A stretch of DNA of 64,000 nt, from the NCBI GenBank assembly GCA_043228905.1, contig JBHGNT010000004.1, positions 23,684,001-23,748,000 of the forward strand. The letters run 5' to 3'. The notes beneath the pieces were generated by a model that searched no databases, had not been told where the DNA came from, and was given only the letters and a program-made list of their open reading frames with translations. A program made the position numbers and the translations under genes. Source of the DNA: Azolla caroliniana. Its lineage: Eukaryota > Polypodiophyta. Positions 11,370 through 23,823 of this stretch are shown piece after piece (positions within the stretch are counted from its first letter, which is position 1; every line of letters starts with the position of its first letter).

Positions 11370-14345
11370 ATGCCTGACCTTGCCCCTCAAGTTGAGCCCT
11401 ACTCAGAGAGGCTCCTCTTTGGTGGGGCCATTACTTGCTCTTTCCCACACAGGCTTCAGGTATGGAACCCATAAGAAGAAAAACAGGGAGAAGAAGAACA
11501 AAAATAGAAATACACAAAAACATAACAGCAACGTCAAAAACATCTTTCTGTTTCTATGAAGCTCGCAATTTGATTTTATTTATGAGAAATTATACCCCTC
11601 ATATGATTGGAAGCAAAATTCTGATTTTCCTTCTATATGCCAAAAACCTTAGATTTTTAGGTTTAGCAGGAAAGGAAGCAGTAAATATGTCTCTTATGAT
11701 TTATCTTCTATGTGCAAAGTTAGGGTTTTCTGGTCTACACGAGGAAAGAGAAGATTTTAATGTATGATGTTTTCTTTATTGTCGGCTTATGTTTTTCAGG
11801 ACGTGAGTGCCATCAGGGATGTGCCAGATTATCAGGTTACTATTATTGGGCATTTGATTATTAATTCCTTTCGCGTTTGCATTGTTCTGTTTGACCTTTT
11901 GAAATAGTTTTCTGTTTTCTATTTCTCAGGAGGTATATGCTGATCCCAATCGTGATGAAAGCATCATAGTAGAGCTGTTAGAGTTCGAACAGAATGTGGC
12001 AGATGATCAAAGTGCTGTATGGTTTCTACAATACCTCGCCGATGAGCAAGATGCTCGCCAACCACTGGTAAATACAAGCAATTTCTCATTATCTATTTTC
12101 ATGTTGTGAAAGGGCTGAAATACTACTCTATCTGTTCTCCCATTTGAATTCCTGTTACTTTTCTTTCTCTTCTTCTTGTTCCATATATGTTCCAATGTGA
12201 CTATGAATAGACATGACCAAATTGGAAAAGAATAGAGTGATCTCAACTGATATTATTAAATTGTACAATGAAAGAATGTGGGTCAACTCCGCAAAACCTC
12301 TTGGTGGGAAGATGGATCACTATAAGATGCTCTTTTTACACATTTTGCAGGATGGATTTATCATCAGGCCCCCTTATATGGATACTTAGCGTGCCATTGT
12401 TGTTTTGCTTTAGGAAAAAAATGCATATTTTTAGTTAAAAAAATAGACATCAGCTACAGATATCTATGGATCTTTGGGTTTGGAAAATCTCACCAGGTCA
12501 TTGAAGATGTTAGAGTTTTGACAGCCACTGATACACCATTGCTTGGTTTGCCACATGTAGTCACTGCTGCTGTCGGCAAAATGGTATACTTTCCACTATC
12601 TATCATCAGACATTTACATAAGGAGGAAGTAGCAAAGCTTATATTATATCGTATCTTTATTTTTTCTGACTTGCAGGCAGTTGCAAAAGGTAGACAAGGA
12701 GTAGAAGCTCAAAACCTCTTACGGGTAAAGGTTACTTTGCCAGATATGTTAAATCCTCATGCATGTGGTGACTTCATTTGTAAAGTCTTTCGCTGTATCT
12801 TTCTCACCAAGGAAGGATATACAAACTTTGTAAAATAGAAATTGGCATTTCCATTCCACATTTCCTTTCTGGTTAAGATTGGCACTTGCTATAAATTTTA
12901 TTTTGAATATGGGAAGACATTATTGAAATTCATCGTTCCTATTCAAGTTCTCTAGCTGGAAATTCTTCATGAATCACAATCTAACTTTTTTTTCATATTT
13001 TGACAGTATTTGTGTGTGATTCTCTTGCAATGTAATTACATTGTCTTTTGAGAGGCAGTTATGCTGTTTTTTAGGGGTTAACTTGCTTTGCTTTTGGCTG
13101 GTATACTTGATTATTGGCTTTCTTTATAGACTCTGGAGAATCACATACTTAGTCTTCCCTGGTTGCTTCTTGATGAAAGTGTGGTGCTTTTGTTATGATG
13201 CCATTGTATTTGATTCTTTCGTAGAAAATATTGTTTCTTCAAGGCTAGATGCTTGTTAACTAGATATTGAAGGTATATAATTTAGAAGCTAGATTTATAT
13301 TTGTAAAGCGAGTTAAAAACCTTGTGCTATGGCATGCTTTATAATCATGTTTTTATTGAAAATGCAGGTCTATCTTGCAAATATACGGCTGCAAAATAAA
13401 AACACTGACATTCTTGTGACTGTCCATGAGCCACTTGTGATCAGGTATTCCTGATCTTCTGGCTGTATGTTTATGTCTTGCGATTAACATTTTAATAATG
13501 AATGACCCTTGCTTGTAACTATATTACCTTAGATAGCCGAGAAGATATTCCCATTGATGAGAACATGCATTTCTATGTATACAGTGTGGTGTGCATGATC
13601 ATCGTCAGTTTTAGATTAGATTCCTCTAATTCTGAGGCTGCTAGAAGTAGGTAATTTTTGCGCTTCATTGCAGAATCATGCAAATAACTTCTTTCAAATT
13701 GTTAATTGATGCATTCTTTCATATCAATAATCTTATTCTACCTATTGCATGCAGCAGAGGACTAATGTAAATGCATGGCTTCATTAATTTAAAGTTTTTA
13801 CTTGCATACATATTTTGCTTGTGCCTACAGCACCTCCCACGTAAATTATTCCCCCAATATTCATTTGTCACTTGAAGCAAGCCCTCTCTTCAAGGTAAAT
13901 TCCACTCTTATTCCTTAATCTACTGGCTGTGTTTAGCCTTAACATGTGCTTGTCCTCTTGCATTTGCTACTTCTTCTAACCTTTTTAATAACTTGTAGTA
14001 ATTGAAAGCCTACTGGCTCATAATGCTATTTTGGTAGCCTCATTTATTTCTAACTTTAGGTGGCACTTTCATCATGATGTGAACCCCATTCTATTTCTCA
14101 AGCTAGTGGTTGTGTAGTCAGCCTTATGTATGCATTTCCTAATGATATAACCAATTTTATAAAGTTGTACTTACCATCTCATACAGATTATTATTTTTCC
14201 CAGTGAGCGGAGTGAGAGTGCCACAGTGGTTGGTGCTGGAGTCACAGTTTCACCTGAAGTTGCGGGAGTCATGCCAGCAAGTGATATCTTTCGACTTCTA
14301 CTTTCGACTTTTAAGATCCGTGATTGGACTCTCTTTGTCAATTGA
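11370..14345 (+). CDS. MOG1: MOG1 homologue, Ran guanine-nucleotide release factor family
   Basis: MOG1/RANGRF proteins bind Ran GTPase and help nucleotide release in nuclear transport. Exons: 11370-11459, 11800-11835, 11930-12067, 12497-12583, 12677-12724, 13368-13444 and 14204-14345, all with GT/AG borders. Splicing gives 205 residues, close to the usual plant length. Recognisable features are the start RLLFGGAITCSFP, DVSAIRDVPDYQEVYADPNR, the DESIIVELLEF segment, AVWFLQYLADEQDA, NTDILVTVHEPL and SESATVVGAG near the C terminus. The ATG at 11370 is the first one in frame with the conserved start. A second, in-frame exon structure also exists: an extra exon 13831-13894 joined to an earlier acceptor (exon 14187-14345), giving 232 residues. 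The short form fits the family better. The gene is divergent from AGO and convergent with the ceramide synthase. Confidence 0.93.
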
Positions 14346-16851
14346 GATTTCATTTAACAACATGCATTTTGAGACATACCAGGGTTGGTTTTCTTTCTCA
14401 TTTCAGTAAAAAGAAACTTGGCTTGCAGCTAAGCTAGTGTAATGTAATATGCTTTTCTCCTTGAAACACGATACGGATGGACACAAAAATCTAGAATATG
14501 AAGTCAGAAATGAATGATACAAAAAATATCTAGTTCAGTTTATCATTTACATACACTTGATACACCATAATCTTTATATGTATTTAAATTTCTCATAATA
14601 GCTATACCTATATATAGTCAACTTATTCAACCTTGATTTTTTTTAATCTTAAGGTGAATAGAAGTATAAAATATTGTTTTTCATGAGGATGACGTAATTT
14701 TGTTTTTCATCTCAATGATTGGAGTGGGTACTCCATGGTGGACAAAATTGAACAGAGTATGATGATGTTAGAATGATTCAAGGACTTTAGTCACACTTTG
14801 AAGAAACAATAATACTTCACTCATTTGTTACTTGGAAAATCGTTCATTCCAAAACCTTGAAGTTAGTTAAAAAATTGCATCCATAAAGTTTCATGCTTGA
14901 TACGAAAGTCAACATGATTGGAATTAGTGATATATTAGGGGCATTATTGGTGAAACGTATAGGATGTTTGCTTCTTGGCCAAGAACTGTTGGACAAAATC
15001 TAGGATTTTATCGTAATTGTTGTTGGACGAGAGTTCGGAGGCAGTTCAGTGAGGTGTTGTGAGTGTAGTAAGAAAGGAGACTATTAGCCTAAGGTTTAAG
15101 TTATGATTGAAACATTTACAAATACGCGATGATTAAATTTGAACCTTGCATTTATATGTTATGTAGAATTGTAAATACCACTAGGGTGGGAATCATAGAC
15201 TAACATGCAGTGATACTAGATTAAAGCATGAATTAAATGGTGGCATGCTCTTGCACCACCTTAGCATATAAGGAACCTTGTATATGGAATCTCATTATAG
15301 AGTAAAATGGGGAAAAATAATAACAAAAACTCCCTACTTTTGTGTAGTCATCTAACATTATATTGTGATAATAGGATTCTACTCATATTTTATTTATCTA
15401 AACCTCTCAGCGTGCGCACCACCCCTAAAATAGTGTATAATATGTTTCCTAGTCGTCGTAGTCCCAAACACCAAAATCCTAGTGATTCCACACCACATGC
15501 ACAAACCTGTTGCACCAGCATGATTTACCTAGATCTAGAGGCAATAAGTAGGAAGTCTCATCCTTGATTTGAATAAGCTGTATTCATATAAGAAGCTATT
15601 AGAAATGTGACTCTTAACATGGAGTTTGATCCTAACTATGATTAAGTCAAATTGTCATGGTGTCGTTAATGGCTTCCATTTTGTGTTCATAAGCGTGTAT
15701 AGAAATAATCTTAGTACAGATCATGGAATGCCCCTATGAATGATTGGTAGTAAATGACTACTCCATGGCTTTGTCATTGTGTCATGTAAAACTATTATTT
15801 GCAATATTTCCTCTGACTTATGAAACTTCTTGTCTAGAAAGGTTAATTTGTCATCTACTTGTATATCAAATTGAAGTGCATAACATTCCAGAAAGTTGAT
15901 AACCACAGTTGTTTTACAGCTATGGACATGTAATTCCATCCCCACTTCATGGGCAGTGGGAAAATGCTAGTCACCTTGACTTCTTCAGATGTTTTTCCTT
16001 GATTTCCCTTAATTTTTATTGGAAGCTGTGTAAATAGCAAGTTTTATTATATACATATCTCTGTCTTACCTTGAGTAGGAAAATGCTAGGCTACCTTTAC
16101 TTCTTCAATGTTTTCCGTGATTTCCCTTAATTTTTATTAGAAGCCGTGTAAATAGTGACTTTTATTATACACATATCTGTCTTACCTTGAGACAAATTTC
16201 AACATTATCCGCATATTTTGATTTACTGAAATCCATGATTCCAAGGATGGGGTTAACAGAATCGAGAGAATGGACATCATAGTGTTTGAGGCTATATGAT
16301 ACTTTTAACCACTCATTCATTTCTTTTAGTTTAGACGTGCAGCTATGTAGTTTAGGCCACAAAGAAGTCATTTTTACACTGTTTTGTCAAAGATTAATAT
16401 AGTCTATAATCGAAAGATGTATGCCTTATTGCAAAACTGACAATAGCAGATATACATGCACTAGCAAAAGGAGAAATGCCAGTCTCACATAAAAATACAA
16501 GGGAGGCCAGATTACACAATCTCAATGCTTAAATAATTCCAAATTACACACACACACACATATATATAGCTACTATCGTTTCCTTTGGTCACTATTTGGG
16601 TATTTTTTCTGTTGCTCAGAGATTATTTCCATCTCTATACATTTCTAGAGAAAACATGAAACCCTGAACCAAAATCCACTTGTTATCAACTAGCAGTTAA
16701 CAGGAAACGAAATATTTCAGCTCTAACTGTATAGCTTCTTTTGTGAAGGAAGATGAAATAATCATTTCAGCAGCTTTTCTGAACAGCAAAATTCTCGGTA
16801 GCCGCATACAATGTTGTGATTGGAAGCAAATACAAGTAATATACTGCCATG
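14346..16851. other. Intergenic region between convergent MOG1 and ceramide synthase genes
   Basis: Contains the 3' UTRs of both genes and AT-rich sequence without recognisable coding or transposon motifs, except the tandem duplication at 15957-16191 and a short (CA)n(TA)n tract near 16548-16567. Confidence 0.5.
15957..16191. repeat. Tandem duplication of about 118 bp
   Basis: Copies 15957-16074 and 16077-16191 share GGAAAATGCTAG, GATTTCCCTTAATTTTTATT and CTGTCTTACCTTGAG. They are about 85-90% alike by eye. No coding function is visible. Confidence 0.85.
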
Positions 16852-19800
16852 TCAGTCATCTTCAGAATCTGCAGAAGGATCATCCAAAGAGCAATAAATG
16901 CTGGGTTGATAGCATGGAAGAAAATTAGCATTTCACACAAACACATACATCAAGATTTCACACCATTATGTAAATCACACTCATCTAAATAGCCATAATA
17001 CCAACTTGATATGATGGAAGAAAACTAGCATTTAAGACCTCAATATACACCAAAATTTTGCATTATTTCACACATTGGGACATATATTGCCTTCATTATT
17101 TGGGTGTAAATATGAAACCAAATATCAAACTATTCTCTTGGTCAGAAATATAAGTTGATGTGCTTGCATCGACTGAACATATAAGTGAATTATGAGATTA
17201 GAGAGGATAAAAAATCTATGTGGCTAGAATCAGCAATTCAAATTGCGCAAGATTTTTTATACTAAGTAATCCATATTTATTCTTTCCCTTACTAATTGTG
17301 AAATTATTAACTTAGTATAAAAAATCTTTCGAAAATTGAATTACTGATTCTAGCCAAATGGATTTTTTTATCCTCTCTAATCTCATAATCTTGGGCCTCA
17401 TAATTCACTTATATGTTTTAGTCAATGGGTACCCTACCCTTCCGTTTAGAGAGGGATAATTCGACATTTCCAATAAACTTGGGTAATTTTCATATTACAT
17501 TTAGAAGTAAAAGACATTTCTTATACACCTCATGGACCATGCTTACCTGATCTAATGTCATCCCCAACCTTTCCTTTGTTGTGAAGCTGTTTTTGTACCA
17601 TTCTACATATCAAAATCCACCAATATATGTGGAAAACCAAGAGTGTTATGAGCATTGTATTGAAGCTGTAGTACATCCAAGAATGATAAGGATTTGAATT
17701 ATCCAATTCATGAGTAATATCATAACTGTCAAAAAGAAGATGGGATCATGGTAAGTAATCTTATAAGAGCAAAGAACGAAAATGCAAAAGAAAAGAAATA
17801 AACAATTAGTTCCAACATATAAATATAATTCCGGTCTTCTTCAAAGTCTCACCTGCTGCTTTTGATAACCCAGAAAGGGAAATAGATCATCCTCAGAAAG
17901 AACCAAGAAGTTGCAAATAGTCCAAAGCAAATGCTTGCACTCAACTCTCTTCCAGAGTACTTGCATAATTTTGCAAGTTCCAAGATTAAATCACTTGCAT
18001 CATGAAGAGCCAAGATCATAGAACCAATCCTCAAGAACCTGAGTGTAGAAATAAAAATATTTGTTCTTACAATTCCAGTAAAAACAGTTTATTCTCATGA
18101 ACTATGATAAAAAACTTGTGATGGTGATAACGATAATGATATCAACATTCGCAAGTAGTCAAAAGTACCAACTTTTGAGGTGATCCGTAGTGCTTAATCT
18201 GATAAACTCTGATGGTGACATATCAACATACTAAAGCACTCAAATGTGATTAACTGTACCCAGATAAGCTTTGCCTTTGACCATTCAAATGAAAAAATAA
18301 ATGAAATACCTACTTAATGTTGCAGGAACCATGATAAAGAGAGACTAAGAGTCTCTAAACAGGTTTAAAAAGCATGTTCTTACTCAATAAAGCACATATC
18401 CTGTAATCTGTACTGCATAAAATTCTAGGGTATTCTAGGGTGGAGATAACAAAAGGTCACGTCCTATCAAATCATTTTCCTTCAATGTTTTAAACTTTGA
18501 TTATCAACCTCATGGTCTTCCATCTGTTGTGTTGTGTAAATACACATGCATAGCATAGATTATAAATTATAGTTATCTATATTTATCAGCAATTGTGTGT
18601 ATTACAGTTATGCATATTGCCATTTCCTAACACTAGATATCATGTCTTTTTTCCTAACTGTTTTATCAAGGCATTGAGTATGGCAAATAAATACTACATG
18701 AAGAAGTAATCCGTTGAGGGTGATATCAGCCTTTCAACATGAGGGAAAAAACCAAGATGCAAAAAAGAATCTGAAATTTGTAAAATTGCTGTAAGATGTT
18801 TTGCATGAAACAAGTTTTTTGCTACAATTATTACATTGATTATCAAATTTGGATACCAGTAATCAGCATTGGCAGTTTCAACACGCCCTGCATTTGATAG
18901 TAGAGATATTGGAATTGCAAGTTAATCTTACATCCAAATTCGTCTTGGCATACATTTCAAATATTGACCATAAAAATTAGGACGCTTTGGAGGCCACATG
19001 TAAAATTTCACCTTGAAACCTTTCAGCCATCACCAAGTCAAAGTAAAACATTTGGGTGAAACAAAAAGAGACAGATTTCCAGATTTACGAGTCAAGATTT
19101 ATAAAAAATCGAATTTAAAACTTTCAATTTCAAAACTTAGTAACCCAAATCCAAAAGTTAAAATAAGCATACTGAAAAACCACGGACAGAACAATTTCCG
19201 GAAATTGATAGCAAGTTTCTCATCGCATGAAGAATACTTTATGCATTTCATAGCAATATGCTAGTCATAATTGCATGATCACTTAAGAATTTTTTTACAA
19301 CTCCAAATCATAGTACTTGAATAGTTTTCTTGAATTTGTAGTATCTCTTCTGCTCTCCTTATGTGCGTAAAAGATTGAATAGATTAGGCAGCCCATTCTA
19401 GTTCTAATTCTGGATCCTCGGATATTCCACAATTTCATTCTGAGGCTTTGTCTTGGATAGCTTAATTATCCCTTCCAAGTTCTTCTTCCAAAAGAAGCTT
19501 GATACAAAGAAAGTTCTTGATGCCTACAGAACTCTATCAAATGAGAATATACTCAAGTATGGATTCAACACTGTTCAATGAGCCATTGGGTAAGGTGGAG
19601 TGTCACTAAACATATTCTGCATAAAAACGTTTTTTGTGTTGGCAATGATCAAAACTAGACCTCTTCCATAAGAAGACTGTCACTTTAAAATTTGGCAAAT
19701 CTTCTCCAACAATGAAAATGGTTCATGTCAGTCCATAATCCTTGGGTGAACGTAAGTAGTTTTGCTTGGCATGCCCATACCGAGTTATATTGGTAATAAG

Positions 19801-22726
19801 ACAGCAGTCTTTTTGGCTCTAAAAGAATATGCCCAGGAGACTCCTTATTGGAGTAATTTTGGAGACACTATTAGAGTGATTGAAGAATTCTGTAAAACTT
19901 CACAGCAAATTTATACGCGTGAATATAGTGAAATTATGGTTCATTGACTATAGAATTGTCACAAACGTCCAGTTTCGTACAGCAAATCACTTGTTTCTTA
20001 CTTATTATTTCCTTTCATAAAAGCTCAACTACCTCTCTTATGCAGGAATACATATTGGGCTGTAAAGCAGAACCAAACCTTCCACACATGAATTTAATTT
20101 GTGTGTCTTCATGTAGTAAGATAAGAGTATTACCATGAGGCAGGCACACATGCATATAATGACAGCAGCCTAGGCATTATGTAGCCAATAGTTGCAAATC
20201 ATTATTTATGTTTTGTAGTTATATACATTTTGCAAAGATCATACTAGAAACCACTCATTACATGAACAAACAAATACAGTGGCAACTTATTCTTCCAAGG
20301 ACATGTATGTTACCTGGATAAGTATGAGTATCCAATAAGCACTGATGTAATGATATGATGAGACAACATCACACCAAAGTCCTTCCGCCTCGTTTCCCAT
20401 ACAATTAGTGCAAAAATACTATACATGTAGAAACCACATTGGACAGTATAGTATATCTTCAATGGAGATCTGTAATAGAGACAAAAAAGAAATGCTGTTA
20501 CATTTGAAGTTATTGAGTAAACTCAAACAGCCATGTCTTACATATTAAAGGTATTTACTATATTTGAGACATATGTGAGAGTGATATCGATCATATTACT
20601 GTATTATTCTTAAATATATCTGTATCTAGCTTTTCTAAATAGCGGAAAAAAGAACCCTTTCAAGGACATCAAAATGCCTTCTAAAATCTCATTAACCCAT
20701 GGTATTTGACCTTACGGAAAATCAGAAAGACTTAAGTATCTTATGGAAAATCGCTTTGCCTGGGATAGCATCACAATTTCGTTGATTTAGATGTAGTTAT
20801 GGAGAACTCCAGCCTCCCTTCAGATTGAATTGATGATAAACCAAAACGAAGAGAGGTACACTTGCAATCCTAGATCTTTGAGGTACATGATACAAAAGGC
20901 AATTGATTTCTAGCATGCATTTTGATATTAACCTCTTAATATGGTTTATTTAAATATTTCTCAAACTGCTGCTTTTGAATATGATATATTTCATACATAC
21001 AAGGAGAACAATTATTTGGATGTAATCTCTTACCTGAATTCTTGATGTGGCCACCCTTTGAAATATTCTGCAGTGTTATAGAACCAAGGCTCCTCATTAC
21101 TGAAATTGTATATGAATATTTCTGAGGCTGTATAACATAACAGTTTCCACAAGGATTCCTTTGTTTTAGATAATTTTCCCATATCCTTTGATGAATTCTT
21201 CCCATTTAACTTCAGAAACCAGGCAGCTAGTTTCTGCATAAAATACAAAGATATCAAATCAACATCTGTAATGTTCAATCCAACCTGGGAAACAAGGATA
21301 TGTGGAAAGTTTCCTTTAAGCAGAATATATGAGAATAGCTTCTAGTCAGTTAACAAATGTGGGTAAAATCATGTCTTAATAATCACCTAAATATACACTG
21401 AAACATCATCATTTAGAATAATCAAATAAAGCAGGTAATTTCCACATGTGTACAAGAAGCTATAACATTTTCTCATGCAGGAAGAGCCCACTTTCCCTCG
21501 TGTTTCCTGCGATTGTTCAATGATGTGGAGCATACATAACTAACAGGAGTTATGGTCCAACAAGAAGTTTTAGGTATTTTCACAGAACTCATTTTTACTC
21601 ATGTTTTTCAGCAGTGTTCAATATTATAGACTTCTACAAGAGAGGCTCATTATACCTAGCTGGCTATGTGCAGTGCTGAGCATATCACTTCCACATATAT
21701 ATATAGATACAGATACAAAAAAGACGTTTTAAGGCATTTTCCATGTTGAAAGGGACCCACTTTCCCTCATATTTTTCCTACATGGTTCAATATTGTGAGC
21801 TTTTTTCAGCCCCTAAGTTTAAAGGCATTTTGCAATGCAATGAAGGCTCAAGTTTCACTAGGATCCATGTACATACATTAGATATACGTGTATCTTCATA
21901 CACACACACAAACACAAGAAACCTAGAATTTTCTATAATGTGGAAAATAAACTACTTTTGCCCATGTTTCTATACGGTATTCAGAACATTTATTATAAGG
22001 CTCCTTCTGATGATACCTCTGACCAATAAACCCTCTGATAAGGGAAGAATATACGATCACCTTCTCTGCATCATCTATATAGCCACAAATCAAAGATCTA
22101 ACCTTAATTTTAACTACCTTCATTCCTACTGAACAAGAAACAAAAAAAAAATGGAAAGTGAAAGGGCGGATCTTAACCAAATCTCTGATGAATTATCCAA
22201 ATATCTTATACATTACCTAAATCTCTTATACATTATCCAAATCTCTAATACATTATCCAAATCTATGATGTAAAAGTAATCTAAATATGTAATATAACCT
22301 TAGACTATGATATAACCTTAATCTAGATATCTAGTGTAACCTTAATATAAATATCTAATACAATCTTAATCTAAAAAGTCTGATACGACCATAATCTACA
22401 ATAAATTTTAATTTTTGTAAATCTGTAATTGGCGGCATTACCTCAAAGAGGAAGATATCCAGAAAGAAGCGAAGAACAGGGAATGCAGCAGCAAAGTAGA
22501 GGACCAGGTAGAAGTCTCTGAGCTGAGGATGATGATGCTGCGACGACGAAGAAGAAGAAGAAGAGAAGAAAGATGAGGAAGATGTTTGGAGGAGATCAGT
22601 GGAGGAGAATGTGAAGGGAAAGACATGGATCAGTGGGTCCAGCCATACTCTCATGTCCTTCATCTCCATTCTCAGACCAAAAATGATTACCCAATAAGAT
22701 TTATTGCAGAGAGGCTCCAGACACAC
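16852..22726 (-). CDS. LOH: Ceramide synthase, LAG1/LOH (TLC domain) family
   Basis: Acyl-CoA-dependent ceramide synthase of the ER membrane, joining a sphingoid base to a fatty acyl chain. Exons (minus): 22726-22442, 21233-21034, 20469-20314, 18038-17853, 17725-17547, 16868-16852; GT/AG borders, compatible phases, 340 residues. An in-frame ATG at 22669 would give 321 residues, nearer the family norm of about 300. The first segment has a Ser run plus QHHH, then a hydrophobic helix. Later come NEEPWFYNT, WETRRKDFGVMLSHHIIT (the conserved His pair) and ALHDASDLILELAK, the Lag1 signature. The C terminus is RMVQKQLHNKGK followed by an acidic IRSDSEDD end, typical of plant LOH proteins. The last exon encodes only DSEDD plus stop. 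I cannot assign the chain-length class (LOH1/3 versus LOH2). Confidence 0.95.
17171..17422. mobile_element. MITE-like inverted-repeat element in the last intron of the ceramide synthase gene
   Basis: Left end GACTGAACATATAAGTGAAT and right end ATTCACTTATATGTTTTAGTC are imperfect inverted repeats. The pairing extends inward for about 100 bp (GAGATTAGAGAGGATAAAAA against its complement near 17370-17392, and the GCTAGAATCAG complement near 17345). It is about 250 bp long and non-coding. The TSD is not clear, so the superfamily is unassigned. Confidence 0.7.
22187..22330. repeat. Short minisatellite in ceramide synthase intron 1
   Basis: Five or so diverged units of about 22-24 bp of the type CATTATCCAAATCTCTAATA, passing into ATAACCTTAATCTAGATAT-type units. 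It lies directly after the exon-1 donor side of the intron. Confidence 0.65.
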
Positions 22727-22761
22727 AAAGAAGGAGGAGGAGGAGATGATGGATAAGAAAG

Positions 22762-22802
<41 letters not shown>

Positions 22803-23780
22803 ATGGTGCTCTGTTTCTCTGTCTTTGTCTCTCCTAGTCTTTCTCTCTATCTATCTATCTATCTATCTATCTCCATCTCTCTTCTCTGTCTCTCTGTCTC
22901 TCTCTATACCTTGCCTGTCTATGTGTGTGTCTCTCTCTCTAGCTTTTGGGCATTGCCTGTCTATCCCACATGTTTTGCTGCTCCATACAGAAAAACCCAA
23001 CCTGTTCTGCTTTTTTTTCCTGCTCCCCTGTCACTTTGCTATGTATGTATATACAATAGTATATATACATTATACATATATAATGTATATGTATAACAGT
23101 ATATGTATAACAGTATATATGTATGTATAACAGTATATGTATAACAGTATATGTATACCATATATAATGCATACTATGAACCATACGTACATTCTCATTC
23201 TCGAATGTTTTCAATCAATCGTGAAAGAAAAACACCCTCAAAGAATGATAAATACCATAATTTTGGATTAACTATTTATTTTGAGGTAAATAAGCCTAAA
23301 AATGGAAAAAAAAAGCATTAAAAAAATAGGGAAAAACAAAAAAAAAATTCACACAAGAATGTTTTACTAACATTCTCATTCGTTTTCCAACGTAGGAAAA
23401 CGAATGTTATGCTAGACGAACACGAATTTTACGTACTATGATATAATGTATATGTATAACAGTATATGTAAGTATGTATAAATGTATAATATATATTATA
23501 CATACATGATATTATATCTGTATATATTTATGTATATCATATATGTATATATATACACACACAAACTGTTTTCCTTTTCACTCTTCTTTTTATCTTTGCT
23601 TTAAAGTTTTTAACACACATTCATACATACATACATGTGTGTATGTGTGTGTTTGAGACAGAGACAGAGACAGAACCTAAGCCTAAGCGCCTAAGCCTAA
23701 GCCTAAGAAACCCTCTTCTTCTTCCTTCACAAACACACATACATATGTACATATGTGATATATATCTATATGAGAGAGAT

Positions 23781-23823
<43 letters not shown>

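Noticed and set aside
22803-23130. Ser/Leu-rich open frames near the ceramide synthase promoter
   Set aside because: Translations of CT and ATCT microsatellites only.
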